From Agrobacterium larrymoorei (GTDB lineage: Bacteria > Pseudomonadota > Alphaproteobacteria > Rhizobiales > Rhizobiaceae), in NCBI RefSeq assembly GCF_013322225.1, contig NZ_JAAMFB010000010.1, positions 209,635 through 273,634 of the forward strand: a DNA stretch of 64,000 nt, read 5' to 3'. Of this stretch, positions 55,926 to 64,000 are shown piece after piece. Under the pieces are notes generated by a model, which searched no databases, was not told where the DNA came from, and saw only the letters and a program-made list of their open reading frames with translations. The first letter of the stretch is position 1. Every line of letters begins with the position of its first letter. The position numbers were made by a program, and so were the translations under genes.

Positions 55926-56606
55926 ATGAACGTCATGATGGATTTCGAAACCGCACGCGCGAAGATGGTGGATGGCCAGTTGCGCACGACCGATGTAACA
56001 TCGCACTCGGTTCTCAAGGCTTTTCTTGCCGTTCCGCGAGAGGCTTTCGTTCCTGATAGCGCAAGGCAGATCGCTTATGTCGACGAAGACCTGCAGATCT
56101 GTCCTGCCAAGGACGGACGCCCAGCGCGTTATCTCCTCAAGGCGTCTCCTCTTGCCAAGCTTTTACAGCTTGCTGCTGTGACGAAGGATGACCTTGTTCT
56201 CGAAATTGGCGGTGGGACTGGTTACCTATCCGCAATTCTCTCGCAGTTGGCGGGCTCCGTCGTATCGCTTGAAAGCGATGAGGAGCTTTCGGCGCGCGCC
56301 ATCGAGACGCTTTCCGCGCTTGGCTATGATAACGTCGCTTCCGTGAAGGGCGAACTCGAGAAGGGTTACGCGGCAGAAGCGCCATATGACCTGATTTTCA
56401 TCAATGGCTCTGTCGAAGAGGTCCCCGCTGCCCTGTTGGACCAGTTGGCGGATGGCGGTCGGCTCGTTGCCGTGGTTGGCTACGGAAATGCTGCGAAAGC
56501 AACCGTATACCAGAAGGAAGGCAAGGGCATTTCATCCGCTACGTCTTTCAACGTCTCGTTCAAGCCACTGCCCGGTTTTGCAAAGGCGAAAGTGTTCGTT
56601 TTCTAA
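55926..56606 (+). CDS. Protein-L-isoaspartate O-methyltransferase family protein
   Basis: The 226-residue protein has a PCMT-type fold: an N-terminal RAKMVDGQLRTTDV segment, VPREAFVP, and the SAM motif VLEIGGGTGYLSAIL near residue 95. It differs from E. coli Pcm in its active-site region, so repair of isoaspartate is likely but unproven. GAGG lies just before the ATG at 55926; the ATG at 55935 is an alternative. A terminator follows. Confidence 0.92.
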   Translation: MNVMMDFETARAKMVDGQLRTTDVTSHSVLKAFLAVPREAFVPDSARQIAYVDEDLQICPAKDGRPARYLLKASPLAKLLQLAAVTKDDLVLEIGGGTGYLSAILSQLAGSVVSLESDEELSARAIETLSALGYDNVASVKGELEKGYAAEAPYDLIFINGSVEEVPAALLDQLADGGRLVAVVGYGNAAKATVYQKEGKGISSATSFNVSFKPLPGFAKAKVFVF

Positions 56607-56632
56607 GACTGGTTGCTGTAGGGACGAGTTTG

Positions 56633-56667
56633 AAAAGACCCGCTTGTTGAGTGGGTCTTTTTTGTTT
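56633..56667 (+). terminator. Rho-independent terminator of the PCMT-like gene
   Basis: AAAAGACCC and GGGTCTTTT form a nine-pair stem extended by three inner pairs, followed by TTGTTT. It starts 27 bases after the stop. Confidence 0.88.
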
Positions 56668-56819
56668 GCGTGGTTCTCTCGGCAAATAAAGCTGTGTATC
56701 GAGCAGTTTAAGCGAAAAGCCGGATTCTATTCCGTCGATGGCTGCCCTAAACTAAAGGTGATTCGGAGCATGCGTATTTTTGCTCCGCTCCGTTAGAATG
56801 TAGCAATCGGGGATAGATA

Positions 56820-57716
56820 ATGGCTCAGCCAAGTGTCGCGCGTGAACCATCCATGGAAGAAATTCTGGCGTCCATTCGCAGGATCATTGAAAGCAATGAG
56901 CCCGCGACGTCAGATGCTTTTTCCGGCCACCTGCCTCCGGTTTATGATGATGAGGGTGAGCATTCCGATGGTGCATTTGCAGTAGAACCTGTGAGCCCGC
57001 CTTCACATGTCCCGCCTGCCGCAAATCAGGGATATGGTGCGCGTCAGCAGGCCGATTTCGCGCCGTTTTCCGAACGAAACGAACCAGTCGTCGAGCGTCC
57101 ACAGGAAAACACCATGTCACTGGCCGATGTGGCTGCCCGCGTTCGTGCCGCGGCTGATCGCAACGCCGCCATGGGTGCCCAGGCTTTTGCAGCACAGCGT
57201 CCGGCCGAAACGGCGCCGCCTCAGTCTCAGCCAGTATTTCAGCCAGAGCGGATCGCGCCCGCTGCGCAGCGCCCCACGGATGTGCGCCCATTGATGGCTG
57301 CCGTTTCCCCGCAGCCGAAGGACGTTATCGGCGACGTTCCGTCCTTTTCTTCAGCGCCTGCTGTTGCGCCTCAGGTTCCATCCTGGGAAAATCTGGAACT
57401 GCGCGGCGCAGTGGAGCCTGAAAAGCCATCGACTCGCACGGTGGAGGTTCCGGTTGAATCGCCAGTCTTGCCAGCGGTTGAAGAAAGCGCCCTCTCGGTT
57501 AACCTCATTTCGGCCGCTGCCGGTGCGCAGATTGCCAAGTCATTCGGGGAACTCGCCGAGGTGTTCGATGGCGTACAGCGCCCGACCATCGAGCAATTGG
57601 CGCAGGATATGCTACGGCCTATGCTTCAGGAATGGCTGGAAGACAATCTACCGACGCTTGTGGAGCGCCTTGTGCGCGAAGAAATCGAACGCGTGGCCCG
57701 CGGCCCTCGTCGTTAA
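56820..57716 (+). CDS. popZ: Polar organising protein PopZ (DUF2497)
   Basis: PopZ forms a polymeric hub at the cell pole that anchors the chromosome origin and, in Agrobacterium, the growing pole. The 298 residues have the N-terminal helix EPSMEEILASIRRIIESNE, a long Pro/Ala/Gln-rich disordered middle (about 25-220), and a C-terminal helical domain (RPTIEQLAQDMLRPMLQEW and VERLVREEIERVAR). Its place just before valS agrees with Agrobacterium. A terminator separates it from valS. Confidence 0.92.
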   Translation: MAQPSVAREPSMEEILASIRRIIESNEPATSDAFSGHLPPVYDDEGEHSDGAFAVEPVSPPSHVPPAANQGYGARQQADFAPFSERNEPVVERPQENTMSLADVAARVRAAADRNAAMGAQAFAAQRPAETAPPQSQPVFQPERIAPAAQRPTDVRPLMAAVSPQPKDVIGDVPSFSSAPAVAPQVPSWENLELRGAVEPEKPSTRTVEVPVESPVLPAVEESALSVNLISAAAGAQIAKSFGELAEVFDGVQRPTIEQLAQDMLRPMLQEWLEDNLPTLVERLVREEIERVARGPRR

Positions 57717-57738
57717 GCCGTATATGTGTAATAGATAT

Positions 57739-57767
57739 AAGCCGCTCCAAATCCGGGGCGGCTTTTT
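57739..57767 (+). terminator. Rho-independent terminator of popZ
   Basis: AAGCCGCTCC pairs with GGGGCGGCTT (one G-T pair) around AAATCC, followed by TTT. It begins 22 bases after the popZ stop. Confidence 0.85.
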
Positions 57768-57870
57768 CGTTTCGTAAGCATGAGCATCGATTTGTCCACT
57801 TTGTGTTGACTCTCAACCGCTCATCCTTATTTAAAAATTCAAAATAGAACTCCAGATTTCAGGTCAGGAA

Positions 57871-60714
57871 ATGCTCGAAAAGACCTACGATTCCGCCGCC
57901 GTCGAACCGAAAGTTGCCAAAGCCTGGGACGAGGCCAATGCGTTTCGCGCTGGCGCAAATGCAAAGCCAGGTGCGGAAACCTTCACCATCGTCATCCCTC
58001 CGCCGAATGTGACGGGCTCTCTTCACATGGGGCACGCGCTGAACAATACGCTGCAGGACATTATGGTCCGCTTCGAGCGTATGCGTGGCAAGGACGTGCT
58101 TTGGCAGCCGGGCATGGACCATGCCGGCATCGCCACGCAGATGGTGGTTGAGCGCAAGCTTGCGGAGCAGAAGCTGCCCGGTCGCCGTGACATGGGCCGT
58201 GATGCTTTCGTTGAAAAGGTATGGGAATGGAAGGCTGAATCCGGCGGTTTGATCTTCAACCAGTTGAAGCGTCTCGGCGCATCCTGCGACTGGTCGCGCG
58301 AACGTTTCACAATGGATGAGGGTCTTTCCGAAGCCGTTCTGGAAGTCTTCGTCACGCTCTACAAGCAGGGCCTGATCTACAAGGACAAGCGCCTCGTCAA
58401 CTGGGACCCGAAGCTGCTGACCGCGATTTCCGACATGGAAGTCGAGCAGCAGGAAGTGAAGGGCAACCTCTGGCACTTCCGCTACCCGCTGGAAAAGGGC
58501 GTTACCTATCAGTACCCATGTGCGTGGGATGATCGGGGTGCGCCAACCGAGTATGAGACGCGCGATTACATCGTCGTTGCAACCACGCGCCCGGAAACGA
58601 TGCTGGGTGATACCGGCATTGCCGTTCACGCGGATGACCAGCGTTATCAGGGTATCATCGGCAAGCATGTCATTCTGCCGATCGTCGGTCGCAAGATCCC
58701 GATCGTTGCCGATACCTATGCCGACCCGAGCACGGGTACGGGCGCTGTGAAGATCACGCCTGCGCATGATTTCAACGACTTCGAAGTCGGAAAGCGTTGC
58801 GGCCTGCGCGCCATCAACATCATGAATATCGATGCGACGATTACCATCAAGGAGAACGAGGATTTCCTCGAAGGCCTCGATCATCCGGCAGCGTTGCACG
58901 GCGCCTGGGATCGTCTGGAGGGGCAGGACCGTTTCGCTGCCCGCAAGATCATCGTGGAAATCTTCGAAGAAGCCGGTCTGCTCGACAAGATCGAGCCACA
59001 CAAGCACATGGTGCCGCACGGCGACCGTGGCGGCGTTCCAATCGAGCCGCGCATGACGGAGCAGTGGTGGGTCGACAACAAGACGCTGGCCCAGCCTGCG
59101 ATCGCTTCCGTGCGCGAAGGCCGCACCAAGTTCGTGCCCAAGAACTGGGAGAACACCTACTTCCAATGGATGGAAAACATCCAGCCATGGTGCATTTCTC
59201 GCCAGCTTTGGTGGGGTCACCAGATCCCGGCATGGTACGGCCCTGATGGTCAGGTTTTCGTCGAGAAGACAGAGGAAGATGCGCTTCAGGCGGCTATCCA
59301 GCACTATATCGCTCACGAAGGCCCGTGGAAGGCCTGGGTTGAAGAGAAGCTGGAGAACTTCCAGCCGGGCGAAATCCTCGTTCGCGATGAAGACGTTCTC
59401 GACACCTGGTTCTCGTCTGCGCTGTGGCCATTCTCCACGCTCGGCTGGCCGGAAAAGACGCCCGAACTTGCGCGCTATTATCCGACAAACGTTCTGGTCA
59501 CCGGCTTCGATATCATTCCGTTCTGGGTCGTTCGCATGATGCAGATGGGTCTGCATTTCATGAAGGACGATGCGGGCCATGCCGTCGAGCCGTTCCACAC
59601 CGTCTATATTCACGCGCTGGTTCGTGACAAGAACGGCCAGAAGATGTCGAAGTCCAAGGGCAACGTCATCGACCCGCTGGAGCTGATCGACGAATACGGT
59701 GCCGATGCGCTTCGCTTCACGCTCGCCATCATGGCAGCGCAAGGGCGTGACGTGAAGCTGGACGCGGCGCGTATCGCTGGTTATCGCAATTTCGGCACCA
59801 AGCTGTGGAACGCCACGCGCTTTGCCGAAATGAATGGCGTGAATCGCGATCCGCACTTCCTCCCCGAAACGGCGACGCAGACGATCAACCGCTGGATCTT
59901 GACCGAACTTGCCAACACGGCACGGGACGTCACAGCCCAGATCGAGGCCTATCGCTTCAACGATGCCTCGGCGACGCTCTATCGCTTCGTGTGGAACCAG
60001 TTCTGCGATTGGTATCTGGAACTGCTGAAGCCTGTCTTCAGCGGCGAAGATGAAGCGGCGAAGACAGAGGCGCAGGCCTGTGCAGCTTACGTTCTGGAAG
60101 AAATCTACAAGCTTCTTCACCCCTTCATGCCATTCATGACCGAAGAACTGTGGGCGCATACGGCAGGTGAGGGCGAGAGCCGAGATCGTCTGCTCTGCCA
60201 CGCAGACTGGCCGATGCCTGAGTTCCGTGACGAGGCTGCAGCTGCGGAAATTAACTGGCTGATCGACCTCGTTTCGGGCATTCGCTCCACGCGTTCCGAG
60301 ATGAATGTTCCGCCTGGTGCCACCGCTCCGCTGGTCATAGTGGCTGCCAACCCGACGACCGAGTCCCGCCTCGACCGTCACTCCGCAGCCATTCGCCGTC
60401 TGGCACGCGCTGACGAGATACTGGCAGCCGATTCAGCGCCGAAGGGTTCGGCTCAGCTGGTTCTGGGTGAGGCCACCGTTTGCATCCCGCTCGGCAACCT
60501 TATCGACATCGCCGCCGAGAAGGCACGTCTCGAAAAGGCTATAGGCAAGGCCGAAGCCGAACTGGAGCGTATCGACAAGAAGCTGTCGAACGAAAAGTTC
60601 GTTGCCAACGCCGACCCGGAAGTGGTTGCCGCCGACCGTGAACGCAAGGCCGAGTTGGAGCTTCAAATAAAGAGCCTCAAGATCGCACTTCAGCGCGTCA
60701 ATGAAGCTGGCTGA
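57871..60714 (+). CDS. valS: Valyl-tRNA synthetase
   Basis: ValS charges tRNA-Val and edits threonine. The 947-residue class I synthetase has the HIGH motif as HMGH in PNVTGSLHMGHALN (residues 45-58), the editing domain with VATTRPETMLGDT, a KMSKSKGN loop near residue 590, the anticodon-binding domain, and a C-terminal coiled coil (AEKARLEKAIGKAEAELERI). It has its own promoter after the popZ terminator. A very long frame on the opposite strand is a shadow of this gene. Confidence 0.99.
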   Translation: MLEKTYDSAAVEPKVAKAWDEANAFRAGANAKPGAETFTIVIPPPNVTGSLHMGHALNNTLQDIMVRFERMRGKDVLWQPGMDHAGIATQMVVERKLAEQKLPGRRDMGRDAFVEKVWEWKAESGGLIFNQLKRLGASCDWSRERFTMDEGLSEAVLEVFVTLYKQGLIYKDKRLVNWDPKLLTAISDMEVEQQEVKGNLWHFRYPLEKGVTYQYPCAWDDRGAPTEYETRDYIVVATTRPETMLGDTGIAVHADDQRYQGIIGKHVILPIVGRKIPIVADTYADPSTGTGAVKITPAHDFNDFEVGKRCGLRAINIMNIDATITIKENEDFLEGLDHPAALHGAWDRLEGQDRFAARKIIVEIFEEAGLLDKIEPHKHMVPHGDRGGVPIEPRMTEQWWVDNKTLAQPAIASVREGRTKFVPKNWENTYFQWMENIQPWCISRQLWWGHQIPAWYGPDGQVFVEKTEEDALQAAIQHYIAHEGPWKAWVEEKLENFQPGEILVRDEDVLDTWFSSALWPFSTLGWPEKTPELARYYPTNVLVTGFDIIPFWVVRMMQMGLHFMKDDAGHAVEPFHTVYIHALVRDKNGQKMSKSKGNVIDPLELIDEYGADALRFTLAIMAAQGRDVKLDAARIAGYRNFGTKLWNATRFAEMNGVNRDPHFLPETATQTINRWILTELANTARDVTAQIEAYRFNDASATLYRFVWNQFCDWYLELLKPVFSGEDEAAKTEAQACAAYVLEEIYKLLHPFMPFMTEELWAHTAGEGESRDRLLCHADWPMPEFRDEAAAAEINWLIDLVSGIRSTRSEMNVPPGATAPLVIVAANPTTESRLDRHSAAIRRLARADEILAADSAPKGSAQLVLGEATVCIPLGNLIDIAAEKARLEKAIGKAEAELERIDKKLSNEKFVANADPEVVAADRERKAELELQIKSLKIALQRVNEAG

Positions 60715-60732
60715 GTAGCACAGCCTTACAAA

Positions 60733-60765
60733 ACAGGGAGGCGCTTACAGGTAGGCGCCTCCTGT
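60733..60765 (+). terminator. Hairpin after valS
   Basis: ACAG-GAGGCGC pairs with GCGCCTC-CTGT with one bulged G, around ten bases. It lies 19 bases past valS. The T-run is weak. Confidence 0.6.
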
Positions 60766-60863
60766 CTATAACTGATAGAATCACCCGTTTTTTTCGCATC
60801 TGTCCCAAGTAAAGATCGCGTACCCTTCCGCGACATTCCGGCAATTGCGGCTGCAATTGGCTA

Positions 60864-61018
60864 TTTTTACGTGAAAATTATGTTTGTTGTCACATGGTCA
60901 CAGATGGCACGATCATTGCGATAAAATACCAAGTTTGGCGGATTAATCCCAAATAATTAGAATAATAAACTGCACAACAGTCGCTGCAGAGCGTGGCAGG
61001 TTTTTTTACGTAAAAATT
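60864..61018. repeat. Two spaced TTTTTACGT palindromes before the FadL gene
   Basis: TTTTTACGTGAAAATT at 60864-60879 and TTTTTACGTAAAAATT at 61003-61018 are near-identical; the second has a perfect TTTTTACGTAAAAA core. They lie 139 bases apart on either side of the sigma-54-type promoter and look like paired sites for one dimeric regulator. Confidence 0.5.
60905..60920 (+). promoter_or_regulatory. Sigma-54-type -24/-12 promoter
   Basis: TGGCACG-ATCA-TTGC with GG and GC exactly ten bases apart matches the RpoN consensus except for the last base (G instead of A/T). It is about 200 bases before the porin start at 61118, leaving a leader of roughly 185 bases. A direct repeat GTCAC-ATG-GTCAC lies at 60889-60901. 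Confidence 0.55.
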
Positions 61019-61117
61019 TTAGCTTTTGTCGGGTTTTGCTAAGTCCTGCGACACATTGTCTTTTTCTAAGAAGCACTTCAGTTTCCTCCCATCACATTGC
61101 CTTGATTGGGGAGAGAG

Positions 61118-62404
61118 ATGGCAAAACAGAATCCTATCATAACTGGCGCTCTTGGCCTTGCCATCGGCTTCACGTCTTTGACACCTGCCTTTGCGGGTGG
61201 TCTCGAGCGCGGTGGCTATAATATCGATCTTCTGTTCGATACTTCCGATTACGTGCTGGACAGCACCGCCACATTTGTTGCTCCGCAACGAGAAGTCAAA
61301 GACGCTCGCGATAATCCGCTCCCTTCAAAAGGCGGCGGCCCTCTGCCCGCTTCATGGTCGACAAGCGCGGACGATTCTGAAAATTATTGGTCTCCGCGTA
61401 TCGGCGCCAAGGCGGCTATAGGCGATTACGGCGACTGCATGTTTGATTATTCGGAGCCATGGGGAGCTCATCTCAAGCCCGGTATCTGGCAAGGGTCAAG
61501 CTACAACATAGAGACTAAGGTAGAATCCCATAATTATGCGACTACGTGCCGTGTAAAACTCGAAATGGGAAAAGGTCAACTTTCGCTTATCGGAGGTGGA
61601 TTCTATCAAGAGATAAGTGGCTATAAATATCGCCAAGTTGTATCGCCCTTGGCATTAGGCCCTCTTTATCCTTCCGTCTTTTCCGGCGTGGGGAAACTGG
61701 AAATGGAAGGTGACGGTTGGGGGTGGAGAGCTGGCGTTGCCTACGAAATTCCCGAAATCGCGTTCCGTACGAGCTTAGTATATAATAGCGCCGTCGATTA
61801 CGATCTTAGTGGTACGGTCGATCTAACGAATGTTCCCGCCGTACCCACTAACCCCGTGCTCGCGGTCTACGGCGGACGCATTACCCCGGTTTACGGCTCT
61901 GTCTCCTTGCCAGACAGCGTTGAACTCAAGGTGCAGTCGGGTGTCGCGCCAGGTTGGCTCGCGTTCGGTTCCGTCAAATGGACGGATTGGAGCCAAATTC
62001 AAACAGTTGCCTTTTGCCCCGTTGGTGTTTCGCCTTGTGTGGCAGGAGTTACCGCCCTTAACACACTCGATCAGTTTTACCGTGATGGCTGGACGATATC
62101 GGGAGGTGTCGGTCACAAATTTAACGACCAGTGGAGCGGCGCTGTTAGTTTGACTTGGGATCGTGGTACGTCCACGGTCATCGGCACCCAAACCGATACT
62201 TGGTTGCTTGGAACACAGCTCGTTTATTCGCCGAACAAAAGTATCGAATTCAAAATCGCAGGTGCACTTGGTCTTCTGACCTCCGGAGAATCTTCGATTG
62301 CTGGGAGACCGTGCGGATTGACGACGTGTGGCGACGAGGCGGGCTATCGGTTCGGAAACGATTTAGTGGCCGCAATTTCCACGGGCGTAAAAGTTAAGTT
62401 TTAA
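61118..62404 (+). CDS. FadL/OMPP1-family outer membrane channel
   Basis: The 428-residue protein has a signal peptide (ALGLAIGFTSLTPAFAGG), an N-terminal hatch-like segment, and repeated amphipathic beta-strands ending in a C-terminal Phe (GVKVKF), as expected for a 14-strand FadL barrel. Landmarks are GWGWRAGVAYEIPEIAFRTSLVY and PDSVELKVQSGVAPGWLAFGSVKWTDW. FadL channels pass fatty acids or other hydrophobic molecules. The ATG at 61118 follows GGGGAGAG. Its leader holds a sigma-54-type promoter and paired palindromes. Confidence 0.88.
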   Translation: MAKQNPIITGALGLAIGFTSLTPAFAGGLERGGYNIDLLFDTSDYVLDSTATFVAPQREVKDARDNPLPSKGGGPLPASWSTSADDSENYWSPRIGAKAAIGDYGDCMFDYSEPWGAHLKPGIWQGSSYNIETKVESHNYATTCRVKLEMGKGQLSLIGGGFYQEISGYKYRQVVSPLALGPLYPSVFSGVGKLEMEGDGWGWRAGVAYEIPEIAFRTSLVYNSAVDYDLSGTVDLTNVPAVPTNPVLAVYGGRITPVYGSVSLPDSVELKVQSGVAPGWLAFGSVKWTDWSQIQTVAFCPVGVSPCVAGVTALNTLDQFYRDGWTISGGVGHKFNDQWSGAVSLTWDRGTSTVIGTQTDTWLLGTQLVYSPNKSIEFKIAGALGLLTSGESSIAGRPCGLTTCGDEAGYRFGNDLVAAISTGVKVKF

Positions 62405-62422
62405 CGAAATATGATTTCTCTG

Positions 62423-62452
62423 AAAACCCGGCTCTCATCAGCCGGGTTTTTT
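62423..62452 (+). terminator. Rho-independent terminator of the FadL gene
   Basis: AAAACCCGGCT pairs with AGCCGGGTTTT over eleven pairs around CTCATC, followed by TT. It starts 19 bases after the stop. Confidence 0.9.
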
Positions 62453-62552
62453 GTTGCCCAACGGCAATATTGTGACGATTTGGCAACATCTTTATGCAAC
62501 CTTCACGTAGCGTAAGAATGAAGCCTAATTTGTCCATTTCCCGCCACAAAGC

Positions 62553-62930
62553 ATGTGCTTGAATGCTTTCGCAGGCAGGGAAATAGAAGAATATGCGGAC
62601 TTCGAAAGTGGTTCTGCGGAAGTGGTAAAAGTGAAAACAGGTGCGGATTCAGGCTTTAAGCAAGTAACTGCGGAATTCAATTCTGCTAGCTCGTTTGGTG
62701 GAATCCAGGCGATGACGAAACGCCGTTATGTTGCCGGAAACGGTACTTATATCTGTCTTCATGAAAATACTGAGCTATCGCCGCAAGAGGTCACTGGCAG
62801 CACGATGGAGAGTGCTGCTGGAGAGACGCAGTGTGTTCGAAATCGCGGCCCGGCGTGGATTGGCTTTGCCGTATTGCGTGAGTTTTCGCTTTGCGCCGGG
62901 AAGAGTGAGAGAAGTTCGTTGAAATGCTGA
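62553..62930 (+). CDS. Doubtful ORF in the exoR upstream region
   Basis: A 125-codon frame runs through the 500 bases between the FadL terminator and exoR, overlapping the exoR start by seven bases. It has no strong ribosome site, no family I recognise and an unremarkable composition. A second frame (62728-62922) is equally open. I think the region is mainly the exoR promoter and leader, but a coupled upstream gene cannot be excluded. Confidence 0.25.
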   Translation: MCLNAFAGREIEEYADFESGSAEVVKVKTGADSGFKQVTAEFNSASSFGGIQAMTKRRYVAGNGTYICLHENTELSPQEVTGSTMESAAGETQCVRNRGPAWIGFAVLREFSLCAGKSERSSLKC

Positions 62931-63718
62931 AATGTGACATCAACGTTTTGAAACCGCTGTGTCTGGGGATTATGCTGGCATCGCTTTCAGTGCCAGCACT
63001 CGCCTTCGATATCAAGTCGGGCGTCACCAAGGAATCCGGTCCTTTCGACCTCTTCAAGTTCGGCTTCAAATCCTACAAGGATGGCAAAAAGGAAGATGCC
63101 GTAGAGGCCTACCGCTACGCTGCGGAAAAGGGCCATACCGGCTCTCGCTGGGCCCTTGCCAACATGTATGCCTATGGCGATGGTGTTGCCAAGAACGACT
63201 TCGAGGCCTTCAAGATTTATAGCGAAATCGCTAGCCAGGGCGTGGAGCCCGGCTCTGAGGACACAGGCTTTTTCGTCAACGCCCTTTTGTCGCTTGCCGA
63301 TTACTATCGTCATGGCATTCCAGGTAGCCCGGTCAAGATGGACCTGGGGCAGGCTCGCCAACTCTACTTTCAGGTTGCCTCAACCTTTGGTGTTGCTGAA
63401 GCCCAGTTTCAGCTTGCACAGATGATCCTGGCGGGTGAGGGTGGTCGAGCAGACAGCCAGCAGGCAAAGAAGTGGCTCAATCAGGCCCGCAGGCACGGCC
63501 ATGCAGGCGCTATGTCTATATTCGGCAATCTTCTGTTTCAGGAAGGCCAGACGGTGCGCGGCCTCGCTTTCATGACCGCCGCACTGGATAAATGCGCTCC
63601 GGTCAACTGCGTTTGGATACAAAGCCTTCAGGAGCAGGCCTTCTCAGTTGCTGCCGAAGACGACCGTCGGGTCGCGATCTCGCTTGCGCAGAATATTTCT
63701 TCGGGTAACGCTGACTGA
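62924..63718 (+). CDS. exoR: Periplasmic regulator ExoR
   Basis: ExoR binds the periplasmic domain of the ExoS/ChvG sensor and holds it off; proteolysis of ExoR, for instance in acid, frees the kinase and turns on succinoglycan and virulence genes while lowering motility. The 264-residue protein begins with a signal peptide (LCLGIMLASLSVPALAF), then Sel1-like TPR repeats (AAEKGHTGSRWALANMYAYGDG, QAKKWLNQARRHGHAGAMSIFG). Length and sequence match rhizobial ExoR (about 268 residues). Confidence 0.95.
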   Translation: MLKCDINVLKPLCLGIMLASLSVPALAFDIKSGVTKESGPFDLFKFGFKSYKDGKKEDAVEAYRYAAEKGHTGSRWALANMYAYGDGVAKNDFEAFKIYSEIASQGVEPGSEDTGFFVNALLSLADYYRHGIPGSPVKMDLGQARQLYFQVASTFGVAEAQFQLAQMILAGEGGRADSQQAKKWLNQARRHGHAGAMSIFGNLLFQEGQTVRGLAFMTAALDKCAPVNCVWIQSLQEQAFSVAAEDDRRVAISLAQNISSGNAD

Positions 63719-63752
63719 TTTCCACATCATGCCGCTTTCCACATCATGCCGC
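63719..63752 (+). repeat. 17-bp tandem repeat directly after exoR
   Basis: TTTCCACATCATGCCGC occurs twice without a gap, at 63719-63735 and 63736-63752, starting on the base after the exoR stop codon. Such a duplication may come from replication slippage or from the nearby transposon insertion. Confidence 0.85.
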
Positions 63753-63813
63753 GTGCTGAGAGTCAGCTCACGCTCATTCGCGCGGCGACAGTATATTTAC
63801 GCCGAGGACTAGG

Positions 63814-64000
63814 TGTTTGATCCCGGACTTTGATGGTGCATTATTTTCCCAAGCTTGGAGGGATGCACTATGGGACAAATTCTGCACGGCAGCGCCACGA
63901 CGACGGAGGCAATCCGTCGAGCAATACAAAATAGTCAAGAGAGCCTGAGGGCTCTGTCAAAGCGCTACGGGATCAATCAGAAGACTGTGGCCAAGTGGCG
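63814..64000 (+). mobile_element. Left part of an IS481-type insertion sequence
   Basis: The transposase gene that starts at 63870 is cut by the window edge. The element's left end is probably near TGTTTGATCCCGG at 63814, which resembles IS481-family terminal repeats, but the matching right end and target duplication are outside the window, so the boundary is approximate. Confidence 0.6.
63870..64000 (+). CDS. IS481-family transposase, N-terminal part
   Basis: The first 43 codons read MGQILHGSATTTEAIRRAIQ, then SLRALSKRYGINQKTVAKW, the helix-turn-helix of IS481-type transposases. GGAGGG seven bases before the ATG is a good ribosome site. The rest, including the DDE catalytic domain, lies beyond the window, so intactness cannot be judged. 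Confidence 0.88.
   Translation, partial: MGQILHGSATTTEAIRRAIQNSQESLRALSKRYGINQKTVAKW

Noticed and set aside
57859..60381. An 840-codon open frame on the minus strand opposite valS
   Set aside because: It is antisense to a full-length valS with all catalytic motifs. Its translation is rich in His, Arg and Asp, the usual composition of a codon-bias shadow.

Overview
The window reads as chromosomal DNA of a rhizobial alphaproteobacterium, most likely Agrobacterium or a close Rhizobiaceae relative. The evidence is the gene set and order: aapJQMP, a popZ-valS-exoR neighbourhood, a fused secDF behind yajC, complex I NDUFA12, DUF2155 with aat, folate-dependent trmFO, and many small families typical of this order (DUF3126, DUF982, DUF3309, DUF1294). 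Nearly everything is compactly packed housekeeping sequence on both strands. Only the right edge shows a mobile element, the first part of an IS481-type transposase gene just downstream of exoR.

Layout. 0.2-4.5 kb: a small rhizobial protein, then dprA, plsY and a pyrB/pyrC-like pair. 4.6-8.5 kb: an AidB-type acyl-CoA dehydrogenase, small proteins and a TetR regulator. 8.4-18.3 kb: ruvX, a short PhnA, a metallo-beta-lactamase-fold hydrolase, an M48 peptidase, gatCA and gatB interleaved with two pairs of GNAT acetyltransferases, NDUFA12 and DUF2155. 18.3-24.2 kb: aat, accC, accB, aroQ, a DsbA-like thioredoxin, an aminotransferase and an SDR protein. 24.3-27.7 kb: an HWE histidine kinase with two response regulators. 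27.7-37.4 kb: a carboxymuconolactone decarboxylase-like protein, phospholipase D, recJ, tRNA-Glu, cysE, a hydrolase, a zinc-finger protein, an FAD monooxygenase and metC. 37.8-42 kb: the general L-amino-acid ABC transporter aapJQMP. 42-53.4 kb: a stress-type membrane protein, an ATPase, yajC-secDF, trmFO, a UspA protein, a CinA/MoaB-like protein and wrbA. 53.4-55.7 kb: tiny membrane proteins, DUF982, a lipoprotein, tRNA-Cys and DUF3309. 55.9-64 kb: an isoaspartyl methyltransferase-like protein, popZ, valS, a FadL-type porin, exoR and the IS edge.

Working together: gatC, gatA and gatB make the tRNA-dependent amidotransferase; accB and accC supply biotin carboxylase activity for fatty acid synthesis; yajC and secDF assist protein export; aapJQMP imports amino acids; exoR is the periplasmic brake on the ExoS/ChvI system that controls exopolysaccharide and motility.

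The most interesting signals are regulatory. Three minus-strand genes for small or envelope proteins (starts 43070, 53562 and 54698) each have an exact GGAAC-N16-CGTT motif at promoter distance. This is the general-stress sigma factor (EcfG/RpoE2) promoter, and one of the three genes encodes only 29 residues. There is also a sigma-54-type promoter with flanking repeats before the FadL porin, a perfect CtrA-type site before a two-gene membrane operon, and several large palindromes. Among proteins, the PyrC homologue next to PyrB has lost its metal ligands, one SDR protein lacks the usual Tyr/Lys, and one response regulator has an Asn in place of the phosphorylated Asp of its first receiver domain.
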